A stretch of 64,000 nucleotides of DNA from Sediminihaliea albiluteola (lineage in GTDB: Bacteria; Pseudomonadota; Gammaproteobacteria; Pseudomonadales; Halieaceae): NCBI RefSeq assembly GCF_014077625.1, contig NZ_JACFXU010000014.1, forward strand, positions 186,001-250,000. The letters are read 5' to 3'. Position 1 is the first letter of the stretch. Every line of letters begins with the position of its first letter. Position numbers and translations under genes: made by a program. This document shows, in pieces, positions 11,392 through 21,980 of the stretch. Under the pieces are notes generated by a model that had not been told where the DNA came from, ran no database searches, and was given only the letters and a program-made list of their open reading frames with translations.

Positions 11392-11997
11392 CTAGGTGGT
11401 GCCGGACAAACGCCCTTTATTAAAGCGCTCCCGGTTAGCGCGTTTACTGTCCTCACTTTTGCGCAACAAGATATACACTGCCCCGGTCCCCCCATGCTGT
11501 GGACGAGCACTGTGAAAAGCCTGCACGACCTCTAAATCACGCAACCAGATATCGACATAAGCTTTTAAGATAGCGCTTTTTTCGCGCTCTGGCTTTCGTT
11601 CACCCTTACCGTGAATCAACATGATGCTGCGCAAACCCAGTTGGTGACACTCGCTAATGAAGTCAAAAAGCTCGCGCCGAGCTACCGCCACGGTCATACG
11701 GTGCATATCAAGGCGCGCCTCGTAATCGTAGCGACCTTGTTTTAACTTGCGAAACACTCCGCTTTGCACCCCTGGTCGCTTAAACTCCAGCACATACCAA
11801 GGGTCCAGAGGGACAATCTCTCGATCGCTCAGGGGGTTGCCGTCTAGATTGCTATCGGTGACCGCCGCGCGACGCCGGTGCTCCAGCGATCGGTCGCGGT
11901 CATCCTTAGCTATGCCAGATATGACACGTGGTTCACGTTTCAGCGGCACCACATCAGACATCTCTTGCTCAAACAGTTCGCGTTCGTTGTCAGCCAT
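11392..11997 (-). CDS. smrA: Smr-domain protein, SmrA-like endonuclease
   Basis: 201 residues. The C-terminal half is an Smr domain with both signature pieces: LDMHRMTV (about residue 97, the LDxH motif) and IHGKGER (about 128, the HGxG motif). Stand-alone Smr proteins of this size (E. coli YdaL/SmrA, YfcN/SmrB) cut nucleic acid; SmrB acts at collided ribosomes. The N-terminal 90 residues are charged and probably disordered, with an ELFEQEMSDVVPL start typical of the proteobacterial family. SmrA versus SmrB cannot be settled from the motifs alone. Convergent with the PA4642-like gene. Confidence 0.85.
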   Translation of the reverse strand: MADNERELFEQEMSDVVPLKREPRVISGIAKDDRDRSLEHRRRAAVTDSNLDGNPLSDREIVPLDPWYVLEFKRPGVQSGVFRKLKQGRYDYEARLDMHRMTVAVARRELFDFISECHQLGLRSIMLIHGKGERKPEREKSAILKAYVDIWLRDLEVVQAFHSARPQHGGTGAVYILLRKSEDSKRANRERFNKGRLSGTT

Positions 11998-12056
11998 TTA
12001 CATCACCTGCCATAACTCCGATATTATAGCGCTTCATTGTCATTGAGTAAGCCGCT

Positions 12057-12278
12057 GTGAACGACAGTCACCACAAACCCGCAAGCACCAAGCTCTGCCC
12101 ACTGTGCAATAAGGACAACCAATGCGCCTTAAGTGCAGGTCAAAGTATTGAGCACTGCTGGTGCCAGAGCAGCAGCATTTCCAGCCAAGCCCTATCGCGT
12201 ATTCCAGCTAGCGCCAAGGGTCGCCAGTGCCTGTGCCCGCAATGTGGAAGTCCCCAAGGAGTAAAGTATGAAAGGTAA
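12057..12278 (+). CDS. Cysteine-rich CWC family protein
   Basis: 73 residues with a GTG start. Cysteines are arranged as CPLCNKDNQC, HCWCQ and CLCPQC, the pattern of the Cys_rich_CWC family, which probably binds a metal such as zinc; the role is unknown. The last 11 bases overlap the cysZ start, so the two are likely translated together. Confidence 0.8.
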   Translation: MNDSHHKPASTKLCPLCNKDNQCALSAGQSIEHCWCQSSSISSQALSRIPASAKGRQCLCPQCGSPQGVKYER

Positions 12279-13038
12279 TGCCATACAGGGAGCCCGCTAT
12301 TTACTGCAGGGAGCCAGCCTACTTAAACATCCACGCCTACGGCTGTTTGTCATTATTCCATTGCTGGTGAACATCGTCATATTCGCATCCCTCTTTGGCA
12401 TAAGTTACGCCTACCTAGGCCGCACTATCGATGGCTGGATGAACGCTATTCCCCAGTGGCTGACCTTCATTGAGTGGATTATCTGGCCTGTACTAGTCAT
12501 CGTGTTTAGCTTACTAGCTGGCTATGTCTTTACCGCCGTGGCGCTGATTATTGCTTCGCCCTTCAACTCTCTGCTCGCGGAAAAAGCCGAGGAACTTATT
12601 ACCGGTCGACAAGTAGACGCACTGGAGGGCTTTGCTGCCGCCTTAATGGAAGTGCCACGCAGTATTGTGAGGGAAATTTTTAAACTGATGTACTACCTGC
12701 CGATGGCAGCTTTCGTTTTATTAATCAGCTTTCTTCCGCTGATCAACGCTTTAGCACCCTTCTTATGGTTCTTACTGGGAGCCTGGATGATGAGTATTCA
12801 GTACGTCGACTACCCCATGGATAACCACAAGCTGAGCTTTGCCGATGTCAAAGATGCGGTGCGCTCACGACGTCTCAGCAGCATGGGCTTTGGCGGCTTA
12901 GTTGCGCTGTGCACAGGCATTCCGCTGCTAAACTTTTTCGTGGTGCCATCAGCGATTGTCGGCGCCACGCTGCTGTGGAGCAAGGAACTGGCGCCAGCAG
13001 AACTGCGGGCGCCAATAGGTCGAACAATAGCGGGCTAA
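12268..13038 (+). CDS. cysZ: CysZ-family membrane protein (sulfate transport)
   Basis: 256 residues with the CysZ/EI24 pattern: a short amphipathic N-terminus, two long central membrane helices (about 25-50 and 68-100), a hydrophilic span and further hydrophobic hairpins (about 145-180 and 205-235). The first residues (GARYLLQGASLLKHPRLRLFVIIPLLVN) are typical of the family. CysZ moves sulfate across the inner membrane for cysteine synthesis in E. coli; other family members may have other cargo. A GGAAGTCCCCAAGGAG ribosome site lies before ATG 12268. Confidence 0.9.
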   Translation: MKGNAIQGARYLLQGASLLKHPRLRLFVIIPLLVNIVIFASLFGISYAYLGRTIDGWMNAIPQWLTFIEWIIWPVLVIVFSLLAGYVFTAVALIIASPFNSLLAEKAEELITGRQVDALEGFAAALMEVPRSIVREIFKLMYYLPMAAFVLLISFLPLINALAPFLWFLLGAWMMSIQYVDYPMDNHKLSFADVKDAVRSRRLSSMGFGGLVALCTGIPLLNFFVVPSAIVGATLLWSKELAPAELRAPIGRTIAG

Positions 13039-13109
13039 TACGAGCCACAGCAACAGCTGAGCCAAATACTCGCTATGCACAGGCCAGACTAGCTAAAACC
13101 TAGCTAGCC

Positions 13110-14510
13110 TTAGCTCAAAAGTTCGGCCGGCGGGTGGGTACACTCCAAGGGGCTACCCAGCAAAACTTCAATATCAGGCAGCAGAAAAGCATCGTCTTCA
13201 CTAGCAAAGCTAATAGAAGTGCCTGTAGCCCCCGCGCGACCAGTACGACCAATGCGATGCACGTAATCCTCGGGATCTTCCGGCAAGTTGTAGTTAACCA
13301 CGTGACTGACACCATCCACGTGGATACCGCGACCCGCCACATCAGTCGCCACTAGGACTTTTATCTCGCCTTGCTTGAACTGCTCCAAAGTACGGGTGCG
13401 CTTGGCCTGTGGTACTTCGCCGGACAAAATACCCGCCGCCACGCCCGCTTTTCGCAGGCGTTCATGTAACTTGCGCACCTGATCTCTCCGGTTGGCAAAG
13501 ACAATCACAGAGCTCGCTTCGGGGCTGCGTAAGAGATTGGCCAAGACCTTATAGCGCTGCTGGCTGCTGACCAAGTAAACTTTCTGATCAACGGTATCCG
13601 TGGCCACATGATCTGGCTCAATTTCTACGGTAACCGGCTCATAGGTCCACTGCTCGGACAAATTGAGAATATCTTGCGTAAAGGTGGCGGAGAACAGCAG
13701 GGTTTGACGATCCTCCTTGCGCGGCGTCGCTCGGACAATACGTTTGACCTGGGGGATAAAGCCCATATCGAGCATTCGATCAGCTTCATCGAGCACTAGG
13801 ATCTCTATCTGATCGAGGAATAGATCGCGCCGACCCATAAAGTCCAATAAGCGACCAGGGGTGGCCACCACCAAGTCAACCACGCTGCGACTCAAGCGAT
13901 TGAGCTGCTTCTGATAGTCCATGCCGCCGATCAGCGTAGCGGTTTGCAAGCCCGTATGACGCGCTAAATCTTCGGCATCGGCGGCAATCTGCATAACCAA
14001 CTCTCGAGTTGGGGCAATGACTAAAGCGCGAGGCTCACCAGTAAAGCGCTCGCCCTCTACTGGATGGCTCAGCAAGTCATTGAAAATCGTAACCAAAAAG
14101 GCCGCTGTTTTACCGGTACCCGTCTGCGCCTTACCGATGGCATCGTGCCCTTGCAAGGTGTGCGGTAAAACTGCCGCCTGAATGGGGGAGCAGTATTTGA
14201 AGCCCAAGTCAGCAATGCCATGCATCAGCTCAACTTGCAGCCCTAAATCGTGGAAACGAGTCTGCCCTTCCTGGGGCTCTACCGGAAAATCATCCAGTGA
14301 CCAGGGCTTGGCTGGAGCCTGTTTTTTAGCTTTGCGCTGACGCTTGGCGCCGCGCTTGGCACTATTGGGCGCTTGTCGCTTGGAGGTTTTGGCTGTTTCA
14401 GCTGGACTACTACTGGGCTGTGCAGCCTTGGCGCCATCTTCTGCCGCCGATGCCGACTTAGGCTTGGGTTGCCCCTTGCCTACGATGCGGCTTACTAAAC
14501 GTTTAATCAC
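13110..14510 (-). CDS. rhlB: ATP-dependent RNA helicase RhlB
   Basis: 466 residues. A lysine/alanine-rich N-terminal tail (about 1-75) is followed by the DEAD-box core: Q motif (FKYCSPIQ), Walker [21 protein letters not shown] in [16 protein letters not shown], and the C-terminal motifs ending [13 protein letters not shown]. The segment [20 protein letters not shown] just before the core is characteristic of pseudomonad-type RhlB. RhlB unwinds RNA for RNase E/PNPase decay. The basic tail could contact RNA or RNase E. Monocistronic, convergent with cysZ. Confidence 0.93.
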   Translation of the reverse strand: MIKRLVSRIVGKGQPKPKSASAAEDGAKAAQPSSSPAETAKTSKRQAPNSAKRGAKRQRKAKKQAPAKPWSLDDFPVEPQEGQTRFHDLGLQVELMHGIADLGFKYCSPIQAAVLPHTLQGHDAIGKAQTGTGKTAAFLVTIFNDLLSHPVEGERFTGEPRALVIAPTRELVMQIAADAEDLARHTGLQTATLIGGMDYQKQLNRLSRSVVDLVVATPGRLLDFMGRRDLFLDQIEILVLDEADRMLDMGFIPQVKRIVRATPRKEDRQTLLFSATFTQDILNLSEQWTYEPVTVEIEPDHVATDTVDQKVYLVSSQQRYKVLANLLRSPEASSVIVFANRRDQVRKLHERLRKAGVAAGILSGEVPQAKRTRTLEQFKQGEIKVLVATDVAGRGIHVDGVSHVVNYNLPEDPEDYVHRIGRTGRAGATGTSISFASEDDAFLLPDIEVLLGSPLECTHPPAELLS

Positions 14511-14632
14511 TAAAGATTCCTGTCACTGTTCAAAAAACGCACCAGTCTAGCACCTTTTATTGAGCCAGCGGCGCCTTTCCTCTCGAGACAGCCCCTGCAT
14601 TACAGCTAGGCTTGCAACACTATAGCGGCCTT

Positions 14633-15235
14633 TTAAAGGGAGGGCTTACTTGGCGGTGGGTAGAGGCGCGATATAAAGTAATCAGCACTCAGGTAGCGGC
14701 CGCCGCCCATACACAATAAGGCCAGTAACATAATAAAGTAGGTTGCAGCAAACTCGATACCGTTGTTCAGGATCACAAAATTACCCTTTTCGGTAAGCCA
14801 GTGATAATTGCCGTGCTCACGCAAAATCTCCTTGGCCTCCCCTAAACGCAGCGCCACATCCTGAGCGCTCGAGTCAGCTATTGCCGCCCAACCATTGCCC
14901 CAGTGCACGGTTATAGCAGCCACCAGCATCGTCACCATCAAGGGTATGCTGACCCAGCGCACCGCCAAACCGGCCAACAAGAATAAGGCGCCAATAAACT
15001 CAGTATAAGCCGCCAGCGGCGCGAGCAACTCTGGAAAGGGTAAAGCCAGGCCCCATTCGCTGTTGCCAAACCACTCGATGGTATTGTCCATATTGGCAAT
15101 TTTACCGCTACCAGCGAGCAAAAAAACTGGCGCCAGATAGAGCCGTATAGCCAGAGGGGCCAAGCCATCTAGGTGCCGCAGCGGCGTAAGTAGGCTGTTG
15201 TGCAGTGCGTAATATGCCTTAACAAGGGCGTTCAT
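14633..15235 (-). CDS. DoxX family membrane protein
   Basis: 200 residues with four hydrophobic helices (about 25-45, 70-95, 98-115, 155-178), the DoxX fold. The family is widespread and mostly uncharacterised; some members work in quinone or thiosulfate chemistry and one branch (HvfX) sits in copper-RiPP operons. No RiPP precursor or partner lies nearby here. Residues LRLYLAPVFLLAGSGKI and EFIGALFLLAGL match the family. Single gene between rhlB and the moeB operon. Confidence 0.75.
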   Translation of the reverse strand: MNALVKAYYALHNSLLTPLRHLDGLAPLAIRLYLAPVFLLAGSGKIANMDNTIEWFGNSEWGLALPFPELLAPLAAYTEFIGALFLLAGLAVRWVSIPLMVTMLVAAITVHWGNGWAAIADSSAQDVALRLGEAKEILREHGNYHWLTEKGNFVILNNGIEFAATYFIMLLALLCMGGGRYLSADYFISRLYPPPSKPSL

Positions 15236-15325
15236 AGTTGGTCCACAATATTACTCCCACTTGCTGAGACAACACTGCGAGGGGAAAGTTTTCCCTCGCA
15301 GCGCTATTGCTTTGTACTAGCGGAT

Positions 15326-16078
15326 TTATCTATAGGCAGAGCAATCTGGACAAGCGGGGCGCGCGCTGAGGCCAACTCGCTGAATATCTAATGTTGCTAA
15401 GTCCATCAGCAACAGCTCAGCGCGCAAAACCTGGCCATAAGCACTGAGTAATTTGATCGCCTCTAGGGCCTGCAAACTTCCCAGCACACCGACCACCGGC
15501 CCAAGCACTCCACTTTGACTACAGCTCAAGGCACTCTCTGCACCCGCTTCAGGGTATAGACAGCGGTAGCAAGCGCCGCCACTTCGCGGATCAAAGACCG
15601 CCAACTGCCCCTCGCTGCGAACTGCCGCTGCCGATATCAGCGGAATACCGTGCTTGAGACAGACTCGATTAAGGGCGTAGCGGATCGGGTAATTGTCACT
15701 GCAGTCGAGCACCACATCCACTCCCTGCATGGCCTCCTCTAGCGCCGCTTCATCCAGTCGCCGAGCGAGTAAGTCAACGACAACAGCTGGGTTGCGCTCA
15801 GCTATTGCAGCTGCTGCTGACTCAGCTTTGTTGCGCCCCAAATCCGCCTCTCTATGAATGAATTGGCGCTGCAGATTACTCAATTTCACCGCGTCACCAT
15901 CGGCCAGACGCAGACAACCGACACCAGCGGCGGCCAAATATAGCGCTGCGGGGCTACCGAGGCCCCCCAAGCCCAAGATCAATACTGTGCTGTTGCGCAG
16001 CCGCTCTTGCCCCGCGATGTCAAAGCCCGGCAACAAGATTTGGCGACTATAGCGCTCTAAGTCACTGTCACTGAGCAT
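15326..16078 (-). CDS. moeB: MoeB/ThiF-type sulfur-carrier adenylyltransferase
   Basis: 250-residue E1-like enzyme that adenylates a ubiquitin-like sulfur carrier (MoaD or ThiS). Seen: nucleotide loop GLGGLG (36-41), the DLGRNKAE segment, DCSDN (125-129), the cysteine in SALSCSQSGVLGP (C186), and two zinc pairs C170/C173 and C243/C246. No rhodanese domain is fused. It overlaps prmC by 11 bases as the last gene of hemA-prfA-prmC-moeB, the arrangement of E. coli-like and pseudomonad genomes. MoeB versus ThiF is not decided by sequence here; context favours MoeB. Confidence 0.9.
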   Translation of the reverse strand: MLSDSDLERYSRQILLPGFDIAGQERLRNSTVLILGLGGLGSPAALYLAAAGVGCLRLADGDAVKLSNLQRQFIHREADLGRNKAESAAAAIAERNPAVVVDLLARRLDEAALEEAMQGVDVVLDCSDNYPIRYALNRVCLKHGIPLISAAAVRSEGQLAVFDPRSGGACYRCLYPEAGAESALSCSQSGVLGPVVGVLGSLQALEAIKLLSAYGQVLRAELLLMDLATLDIQRVGLSARPACPDCSAYR

Positions 16079-16901
16079 TCCAGCGCCCTCCGCTTATGCG
16101 ATCCTGCCCCTCTAAATCACAGCGCGTGGCGATCTCGCTAAATCCCGCGCTGCGCAAGATCTCACGCAGCGCGGGACCCTGCTGAAAACCGTGCTCCACC
16201 AAGAGGTAACCACCCTCTGTCAGCTGTTTTGCGGCGCCACTGACAATATGGCGCAGATCATCTAGCCCATCAGCACCCGACACTAGGGCAGAGCGAGGCT
16301 CGAAGCGCAGATCACCTTGGGATAAATGTGGATCCTGATTTTCAATATAAGGGGGGTTGCTGACGATGAGATCGAAGCGCTCTGCAGCCAGCGGCGCGAA
16401 CCAAGAGCCCTGCAGTAAGCGCAAGCGCCCCGCGCAGAGCCGCTCGTTATTCCTTTGAGCTACAGCCAAGGCGGCCTCACTCATATCAGTGGCTGTCACC
16501 TGCCAAGCGGGACGCTCCACTGCCAGAGCGCAGGCAATCGCGCCACTGCCCGTACCCAGATCCACTACCGCAGCGCGCTCCGGCAATGGCAACTCTAAGG
16601 CCCAAGCGACCAGTGTCTCGGTGTCAGGCCGGGGAATCAGGGTGTCAGCGGAAACCTCTAAATCCAAGGTCCAAAATCCGCGCCAGCCGATTAAATGCGC
16701 TACTGGCCGACCTTTAACTCGCTCACTGAACAAGTGCCGAAAGCGCTGTTCAACGGCTGCCGGAAGCTCCTTCTCCGGCCAGGTATATAACCAGCTGCGA
16801 GGCTTATCGAGGCAGTGGCATAAAAGGATTTCAACATCGCGCCCGGGACTATCAGATTCCAGCTCCGCCGATAAAGCTAACAACTCGCGAACAGAAGCCA
16901 T
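16068..16901 (-). CDS. prmC: Release factor glutamine methyltransferase PrmC
   Basis: 277-residue SAM-dependent enzyme that methylates the glutamine of the GGQ motif in RF1 and RF2. The N-terminal helical domain is followed by the Rossmann fold with VVDLGTGSGAIA (113-124) and the substrate-binding NPPY (182-185). The start at ATG 16901 (MASVRELLALSAEL) fits family length; an upstream in-frame ATG at 16976 would overlap the end of prfA. Its substrate RF1 is encoded 16 bp upstream. Confidence 0.95.
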   Translation of the reverse strand: MASVRELLALSAELESDSPGRDVEILLCHCLDKPRSWLYTWPEKELPAAVEQRFRHLFSERVKGRPVAHLIGWRGFWTLDLEVSADTLIPRPDTETLVAWALELPLPERAAVVDLGTGSGAIACALAVERPAWQVTATDMSEAALAVAQRNNERLCAGRLRLLQGSWFAPLAAERFDLIVSNPPYIENQDPHLSQGDLRFEPRSALVSGADGLDDLRHIVSGAAKQLTEGGYLLVEHGFQQGPALREILRSAGFSEIATRCDLEGQDRISGGRWNAQ

Positions 16902-16917
16902 CAGCGCAACACTGTCA

Positions 16918-18003
16918 TCAACCGTCGGCCAAAGCGGCCAATTGATCGGCTTGGTATTCCTGTCGCAAGGGCCCAATAATCGCGTCCATATCGCCTTCCA
17001 TCACCTCATCCAATTTGTAGAGGGTCAGGTTGATACGGTGGTCGGTAATTCGCCCTTGGGGAAAGTTATAGGTGCGAATACGATCGGAGCGATCACCGGT
17101 GCCCACCAAGTTGCGCCGTTCCTCAGCTTGCTCTGCCGCTTGCTTGTCCTGCGCACTGTTGAGCAACTTGGCCTGCAACAGCGACATCGCACGGGCTCGG
17201 TTTTTATGCTGCGAGCGCTCATCCTGACACTCCACCACAATACCCGATGGCAAGTGGGTGATGCGCACCGCTGAATCCGTTTTGTTAACGTGCTGACCAC
17301 CGGCACCGGAAGCGCGATAGGTATCGATCCGCAGGTCGCCTTTGTTGATATCAATCTCGTCTACCGACTCGGCCTCAGCCATTACCGCCACCGTGCAGGC
17401 CGAGGTATGAATGCGCCCTTGCGACTCAGTCTCCGGCACCCGCTGTACCCGATGGGCGCCCGACTCAAACTTAAGCTGAGCGTAAACATCACGCCCCTCG
17501 ACCCGCGCAATAATTTCTTTAAAACCGCCGTGCTCGCCAGCGCGCTCGGACAACACTTCCATGCGCCAACCCATCTGCTCAGCGTAGCGAGAATACATCC
17601 GAAACAGATCGCCAGAAAAAATTGCCGCCTCATCGCCACCAGTGCCAGCGCGGATTTCCAAAAACACGTTGTGGGAGTCGCGTGGGTCGCGCGGCAGTAG
17701 CAGCGTTTGCAATTCCAATCGCAGAGCTTCAAGTTGCTCACTGCCAGTGGCGATTTCATCCTCGGCCATAGCGACCATCTCTGGATCGCTTTCATCGAGC
17801 ATCGCCTTGGCCTCTTCAATGTCCTCTTTAACCGCGCAGTAACGGCGATAACACTGCACCACTGTTTCCAGCTCAGAATACTCTCGCGATAACTCGCGAA
17901 AGCGGTCCTGATCAGAAATTGTTTCACTGTCACCAAGTAGCGCAGAAACTTCTTCGTGACGGTCGGTCAGGGTGTCGAGTTTGGTTAGCAGGGAAGCTTT
18001 CAT
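16918..18003 (-). CDS. prfA: Peptide chain release factor 1
   Basis: 361 residues. RF1 reads UAA and UAG. The catalytic GGQ is at 235-237 ([16 protein letters not shown]) and the codon-recognition PxT tripeptide is P190-E191-T192 in [14 protein letters not shown]. The start overlaps the hemA stop (ATGA). Methylated by PrmC encoded next door. Confidence 0.98.
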   Translation of the reverse strand: MKASLLTKLDTLTDRHEEVSALLGDSETISDQDRFRELSREYSELETVVQCYRRYCAVKEDIEEAKAMLDESDPEMVAMAEDEIATGSEQLEALRLELQTLLLPRDPRDSHNVFLEIRAGTGGDEAAIFSGDLFRMYSRYAEQMGWRMEVLSERAGEHGGFKEIIARVEGRDVYAQLKFESGAHRVQRVPETESQGRIHTSACTVAVMAEAESVDEIDINKGDLRIDTYRASGAGGQHVNKTDSAVRITHLPSGIVVECQDERSQHKNRARAMSLLQAKLLNSAQDKQAAEQAEERRNLVGTGDRSDRIRTYNFPQGRITDHRINLTLYKLDEVMEGDMDAIIGPLRQEYQADQLAALADG

Positions 18004-19394
18004 TGCAGCGTGCGTCTCGATGTGGATGTGGAGGAAGTGGGCCGCTCTTTATCTGCGGCGCTAGCTGGTGCCTCAACAGCGGCCTTCGTTGCAGCCGGCT
18101 TTGCTGGGCGGCGAGTATCGCTTTCTGCTTGTTCTAGACCAAGCAGGCGCCGAGCATTGAGCAGCAGGTCTTGACGGCCTGCGATGCTGGCTTGTTTAAG
18201 CCCTGCGGTCGGCGCATGAATTAATTTATTGGTGATACCCCTAGCGAGATGGGCTACCACCACCTGCGGGTCATCCCCGCGGCTCAGGGCGCGCAGGGCT
18301 CGGTCTAGCTCCTGCTGCCGCAATTGCTCCGCCATACGGCGGTATTCGCGAACCGAGTCCACCGCCGCCATGCTGCGTAATTCTTCGAGGTAAGCCTGTA
18401 CTCCCTCGGCAATCATTAGGTCAGCCTTGCGCGCCTCACTGTGGCGATTACGCAAGTTTTTATCGACGATATCGTGCAAGTCATCAACGCTGTACAGATA
18501 CACATCGCGAAGATCACCCACCTCGGGCTCTATATCGCGCGGCACGGCAATATCCACCATCAAAATAGGACGGTGCTTGCGCTTCTTCAAGGCCCGCTCA
18601 ACAGCTCCCTTACCCAAAATGGGAAGTTGACTGGCCGTAGAGCTAATGACGATATCCGCATGCTGTAATTGCTCGGGGATATCTGCCAGCAACACCGCAT
18701 CGGCACCAAACTTTTGTGCCAATTCTCGGGCGCGATCCAAGGTGCGGTTGGCAATGGTAATGCGCTCCACCCCCGCTTCAATGAGGTGCCGGGTAACCAA
18801 CTCAATGGTCTCTCCAGCGCCGACTAAGAGTGCATGGCAAGTACCGAGATCGGTGAAAATATGGCCGGCCAGATCAACCGCTGCATAGGCCACCGACACC
18901 GGATTTTCGCCAATGGCGGTATCAGTGCGCACACGCTTAGCTAAGGCAAAAATACGCTGAAACAGGCGATTGAGCTCCGCCCCCACGACGCCAGTATTCA
19001 CACTGACTGCGAAAGCTGACTTCAATTGCCCGAAGATTTGGGGTTCGCCCAGCACCATGGAATCTAAGCCACTGGCCACTCGCACCACATGCTCCAGAGC
19101 ATGTTCTGCCTGAAAGTGATAGGCCGCTGTGCGCAGCTCGTCCACCGACAGGTGATGGTAGTTTGCCAGCCACTCAGCAATCCGAGTCACCTGCTCAGAC
19201 AAAGCGTAGTCGCCACAGCTTGTCACATAAACTTCTGTGCGGTTGCAAGTGGAAAGAATGACCGCATTTTCTACACTCGACAGGCCGCATAAGGCCTCGA
19301 GGGCCTCTGGCACCTGTTCGGGCGCAAAAGCCACGCGCTCGCGCACATCGACAGCTGCGGTGGTGTGATTAATGCCAAGGACAAGGAAATTCAT
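18000..19394 (-). CDS. hemA: Glutamyl-tRNA reductase
   Basis: 464 residues; first committed step of C5 haem synthesis, reducing Glu-tRNA to glutamate-1-semialdehyde. Catalytic cysteine C50 lies in [26 protein letters not shown] is the substrate-site signature and the NADPH domain follows. The protein is about 45 residues longer than E. coli HemA because of a Pro/Ala/Ser/Thr-rich tail after the dimerisation domain, likely disordered. Heads hemA-prfA-prmC-moeB. Confidence 0.97.
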   Translation of the reverse strand: MNFLVLGINHTTAAVDVRERVAFAPEQVPEALEALCGLSSVENAVILSTCNRTEVYVTSCGDYALSEQVTRIAEWLANYHHLSVDELRTAAYHFQAEHALEHVVRVASGLDSMVLGEPQIFGQLKSAFAVSVNTGVVGAELNRLFQRIFALAKRVRTDTAIGENPVSVAYAAVDLAGHIFTDLGTCHALLVGAGETIELVTRHLIEAGVERITIANRTLDRARELAQKFGADAVLLADIPEQLQHADIVISSTASQLPILGKGAVERALKKRKHRPILMVDIAVPRDIEPEVGDLRDVYLYSVDDLHDIVDKNLRNRHSEARKADLMIAEGVQAYLEELRSMAAVDSVREYRRMAEQLRQQELDRALRALSRGDDPQVVVAHLARGITNKLIHAPTAGLKQASIAGRQDLLLNARRLLGLEQAESDTRRPAKPAATKAAVEAPASAADKERPTSSTSTSRRTLQ

Positions 19395-19632
19395 GAGTAT
19401 TTAGCTAGGGTCAGCAGAGCCGACTGCTTAATTGGTTTCTTCTGGCGAATGGGCGCGCACCATAGCATATTCACAGAAATTTTCCTGCGATTCTAACAAG
19501 TTACTAGGCAAATAATCACGGGAAAAGCCACTAGGCATGGGCCTAGGGCGGGTAATGGTGCAGTAGGTTTCACTCATTGCTTGTGTCATGATTAGCGTGA
19601 TTGTACTACCAATATCTGGACCTCTCCCTACT

Positions 19633-21375
19633 ATGTTCCGTTTGTTCACTGCTGCCACTTTAGTTGCCCTACTTGGAGCCTGCACCTCCGCGCCGAGCCC
19701 AGCTGTCTCAGATCCACCGAGCAGCGCAGCACCACAAAGCGCCACGCCCAAGCCCGCAGCAGCACCGGAGCGCGCCATACCCGGGGAGTCTGTCTACCCC
19801 TTACTCCTCGCTGAATTCGCCTTGCGCCGGAAGGCCTACGACATCGCCCTGGAGCAATATCTTGAGCAGTCACAAGCACTGCAGGACCGCGGCGTCAGTG
19901 CCCACACCACGCATATCGCTCAATTTATGCAGCGCGAGGCCGAGGCCTTACAGGCAGTACAACTGTGGGCAGAACTCGAGCCCGACAGCCTAGAAGCGAA
20001 CGATACGCTGGCCACTTTGCTGGCCAGAGCTGGCCGCACAGCAGAGGCCTTGCCGCACTTGGCGGTCATTGCACGCCAGGGCGAGCAGGCCAACTTCCCG
20101 ATGCTGCTCAACCGCTTTCGAGCGCTGTCAGCCGCCGAGCAGCAATCCCTTGTCGCTGAGATGGATGCCTTATCTGCTGAAATTCCCAGCAACACTTCAC
20201 TATTGCTGACTCGCGCGCTAGCACACGACTCACTGGAGAGGCCCCAACAAACGCTGCAGATCTTGGAGCAGCTTTTTGCGCTGGAGCCCAATCACCACCA
20301 GGGCTTACTGCTAGAGGCCAAACTATTACTAGAGCAGAATGCCAAAGAACCTTTCGCTCATATCGAAAGCGCACTGAACAGCGCTCCCGACGACGATAAT
20401 TTGCGCTTAAAGTACGCGCGCTTACTCACTCGAGGTGACATGAGCGCCGCTCGCAAGCAGTTTGAAATCCTGTCGGCAAACTCCCCACGCGATGGCAACT
20501 TACTGTTCTCGCTGGCGCTGATTAACCACGAGATTGATGACAATCTCGCCGCTAAAGCTTATCTGAGACAACTACTCGCCTTGGGGCAGCGCGTCGATGA
20601 GGCGCATTACTACCTCGGGCGCATCGCGGAGCAAGAGGGCCACACCAAAGAAGCGATAGCCTCTTACATGGCATTGGAGGAAGCCGACAGCCCTGATTTT
20701 TTCCGCGCCAAAGGCCGCCTCGGCCACATCTTGCTGAACAGTCAGCGCATGGCTGAGGCCAAAAGCCTGTTTGACGAGCTACGCCAGCAACACCCGAACT
20801 CGGCCGAGCGCCTGTATGTCCTTGAATCCGAATTATTCATGCGTGCTGGCCACTCTCGAGAGAGCCTGCAGCTGCTCAATCGAGCCCTAGACGAGCAGCC
20901 CAACTCCAGCCCACTGCGCTACAGCCGGGCTATTTTAGCCGAACGGCAAGGCGACCTCGCACTGATGGAATCCGATCTGCGGACCATACTCGAACGCGAG
21001 CCAGACAACGCCACCGCACTCAACGCATTGGGCTACTCACTGGCCAATCGCAACAAGCGCCTGGGGGAAGCCGAGCAACTCATCGCGCAAGCCCTAGCTC
21101 TGCAGCCGGGTGAGCCCGCCATTCTCGATAGCATGGGCTGGGTACTTTACCGCCAAGCGCGCTATAGCGAGGCCCTGTCTTTCCTAGAGCGCGCTTTTGC
21201 AGCATTTCCCGACCCCGAGGTAGCGGCCCACTTGGGGGAAGCGCTGTGGATGAGCGGCGATAAGGATCGCGCCCGCAGCATCTGGCGCAAAGCTCTGCAG
21301 AAGGCGCCCCAGCACGAGGTCCTGCTGAGCACCATCCAGCGCTTTGATGTTGGCCTGCTGCAAGTTTCTCCCTGA
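19633..21375 (+). CDS. TPR-repeat lipoprotein upstream of LolB
   Basis: 580 residues. The start at ATG 19633 yields a lipoprotein signal (MFRLFTAATLVALLGAC, lipid-bearing C17); an earlier in-frame start at 19588 would bury it. A Pro/Ser/Ala-rich linker (18-55) leads to about a dozen tetratricopeptide repeats, clearest at the C-terminus (ATALNALGYSLANRNKRLGEAE, ILDSMGWVLYRQARYSEAL). It corresponds to pseudomonad PA4667, also immediately 5' of lolB. Probably a periplasm-facing, membrane-anchored scaffold; exact role unknown. Overlaps lolB by one base (TGATG). Confidence 0.88.
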   Translation: MFRLFTAATLVALLGACTSAPSPAVSDPPSSAAPQSATPKPAAAPERAIPGESVYPLLLAEFALRRKAYDIALEQYLEQSQALQDRGVSAHTTHIAQFMQREAEALQAVQLWAELEPDSLEANDTLATLLARAGRTAEALPHLAVIARQGEQANFPMLLNRFRALSAAEQQSLVAEMDALSAEIPSNTSLLLTRALAHDSLERPQQTLQILEQLFALEPNHHQGLLLEAKLLLEQNAKEPFAHIESALNSAPDDDNLRLKYARLLTRGDMSAARKQFEILSANSPRDGNLLFSLALINHEIDDNLAAKAYLRQLLALGQRVDEAHYYLGRIAEQEGHTKEAIASYMALEEADSPDFFRAKGRLGHILLNSQRMAEAKSLFDELRQQHPNSAERLYVLESELFMRAGHSRESLQLLNRALDEQPNSSPLRYSRAILAERQGDLALMESDLRTILEREPDNATALNALGYSLANRNKRLGEAEQLIAQALALQPGEPAILDSMGWVLYRQARYSEALSFLERAFAAFPDPEVAAHLGEALWMSGDKDRARSIWRKALQKAPQHEVLLSTIQRFDVGLLQVSP

Positions 21376-21980
21376 TGACACGCTCACTGACTGTCACCCT
21401 ACTCACTGTTCTGGCTCTGCTAGCTGGCTGCGCCTCTAGCCCCACAGCCACCGACAGTGCTCAAAGCTCTTGGGGGCAGCGCAGCCTGCGCCTCGCACAA
21501 CTGCAGAACTGGCAAGCTGAAGGCAAGTTAGCCCTGCGCAATGCCGGGCAGGCGGAATCAGCCAACCTGCTGTGGCGCCAGCGCGGCAAACACAGCGAGC
21601 TACAACTGAGCGGCCCACTCGGCATGGCCGCCACCCGCATTACCAGCGATGGCAAAACCCTAGACATACAGCGCGGCAACGAGCACCAACAGATGGATAT
21701 CTCTAGCCCTCATGCTATTCAGCTTAATACCGGTTGGGACCTACCACTGGCCGCGCTACCCTATTGGCTTCGCGGTATTCCACAGCCGGGTGCAGCACCA
21801 GGCGAGCTGCAAATCGAACAAGAGCTACTGCGTTCTTTGCAACAAGATGGCTGGCAAGTGGAATTTCAAGGCTACGCCACTTTTGGCACTTACACCCTAC
21901 CCACCCGCCTGCAAGTAAAGCGGGGCGCAACCAGCGCCCGTTTAGTTATCCGTCATTGGCTCACTGGAGATGAACTGTGA
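21375..21980 (+). CDS. lolB: Outer-membrane lipoprotein receptor LolB
   Basis: 201 residues with lipobox LLAGC (C19). LolB receives lipoproteins from LolA and inserts them in the outer membrane. Family features: [37 protein letters not shown] with the exposed hydrophobic loop region, and [13 protein letters not shown]. Lies between the TPR lipoprotein and ispE, both with overlapping codons, as in Pseudomonas. Confidence 0.95.
   Translation: MTRSLTVTLLTVLALLAGCASSPTATDSAQSSWGQRSLRLAQLQNWQAEGKLALRNAGQAESANLLWRQRGKHSELQLSGPLGMAATRITSDGKTLDIQRGNEHQQMDISSPHAIQLNTGWDLPLAALPYWLRGIPQPGAAPGELQIEQELLRSLQQDGWQVEFQGYATFGTYTLPTRLQVKRGATSARLVIRHWLTGDEL

Noticed and set aside
19588-19632. Longer start for the TPR lipoprotein
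   Set aside because: It would place the lipobox away from the N-terminus; ATG 19633 gives a normal signal.
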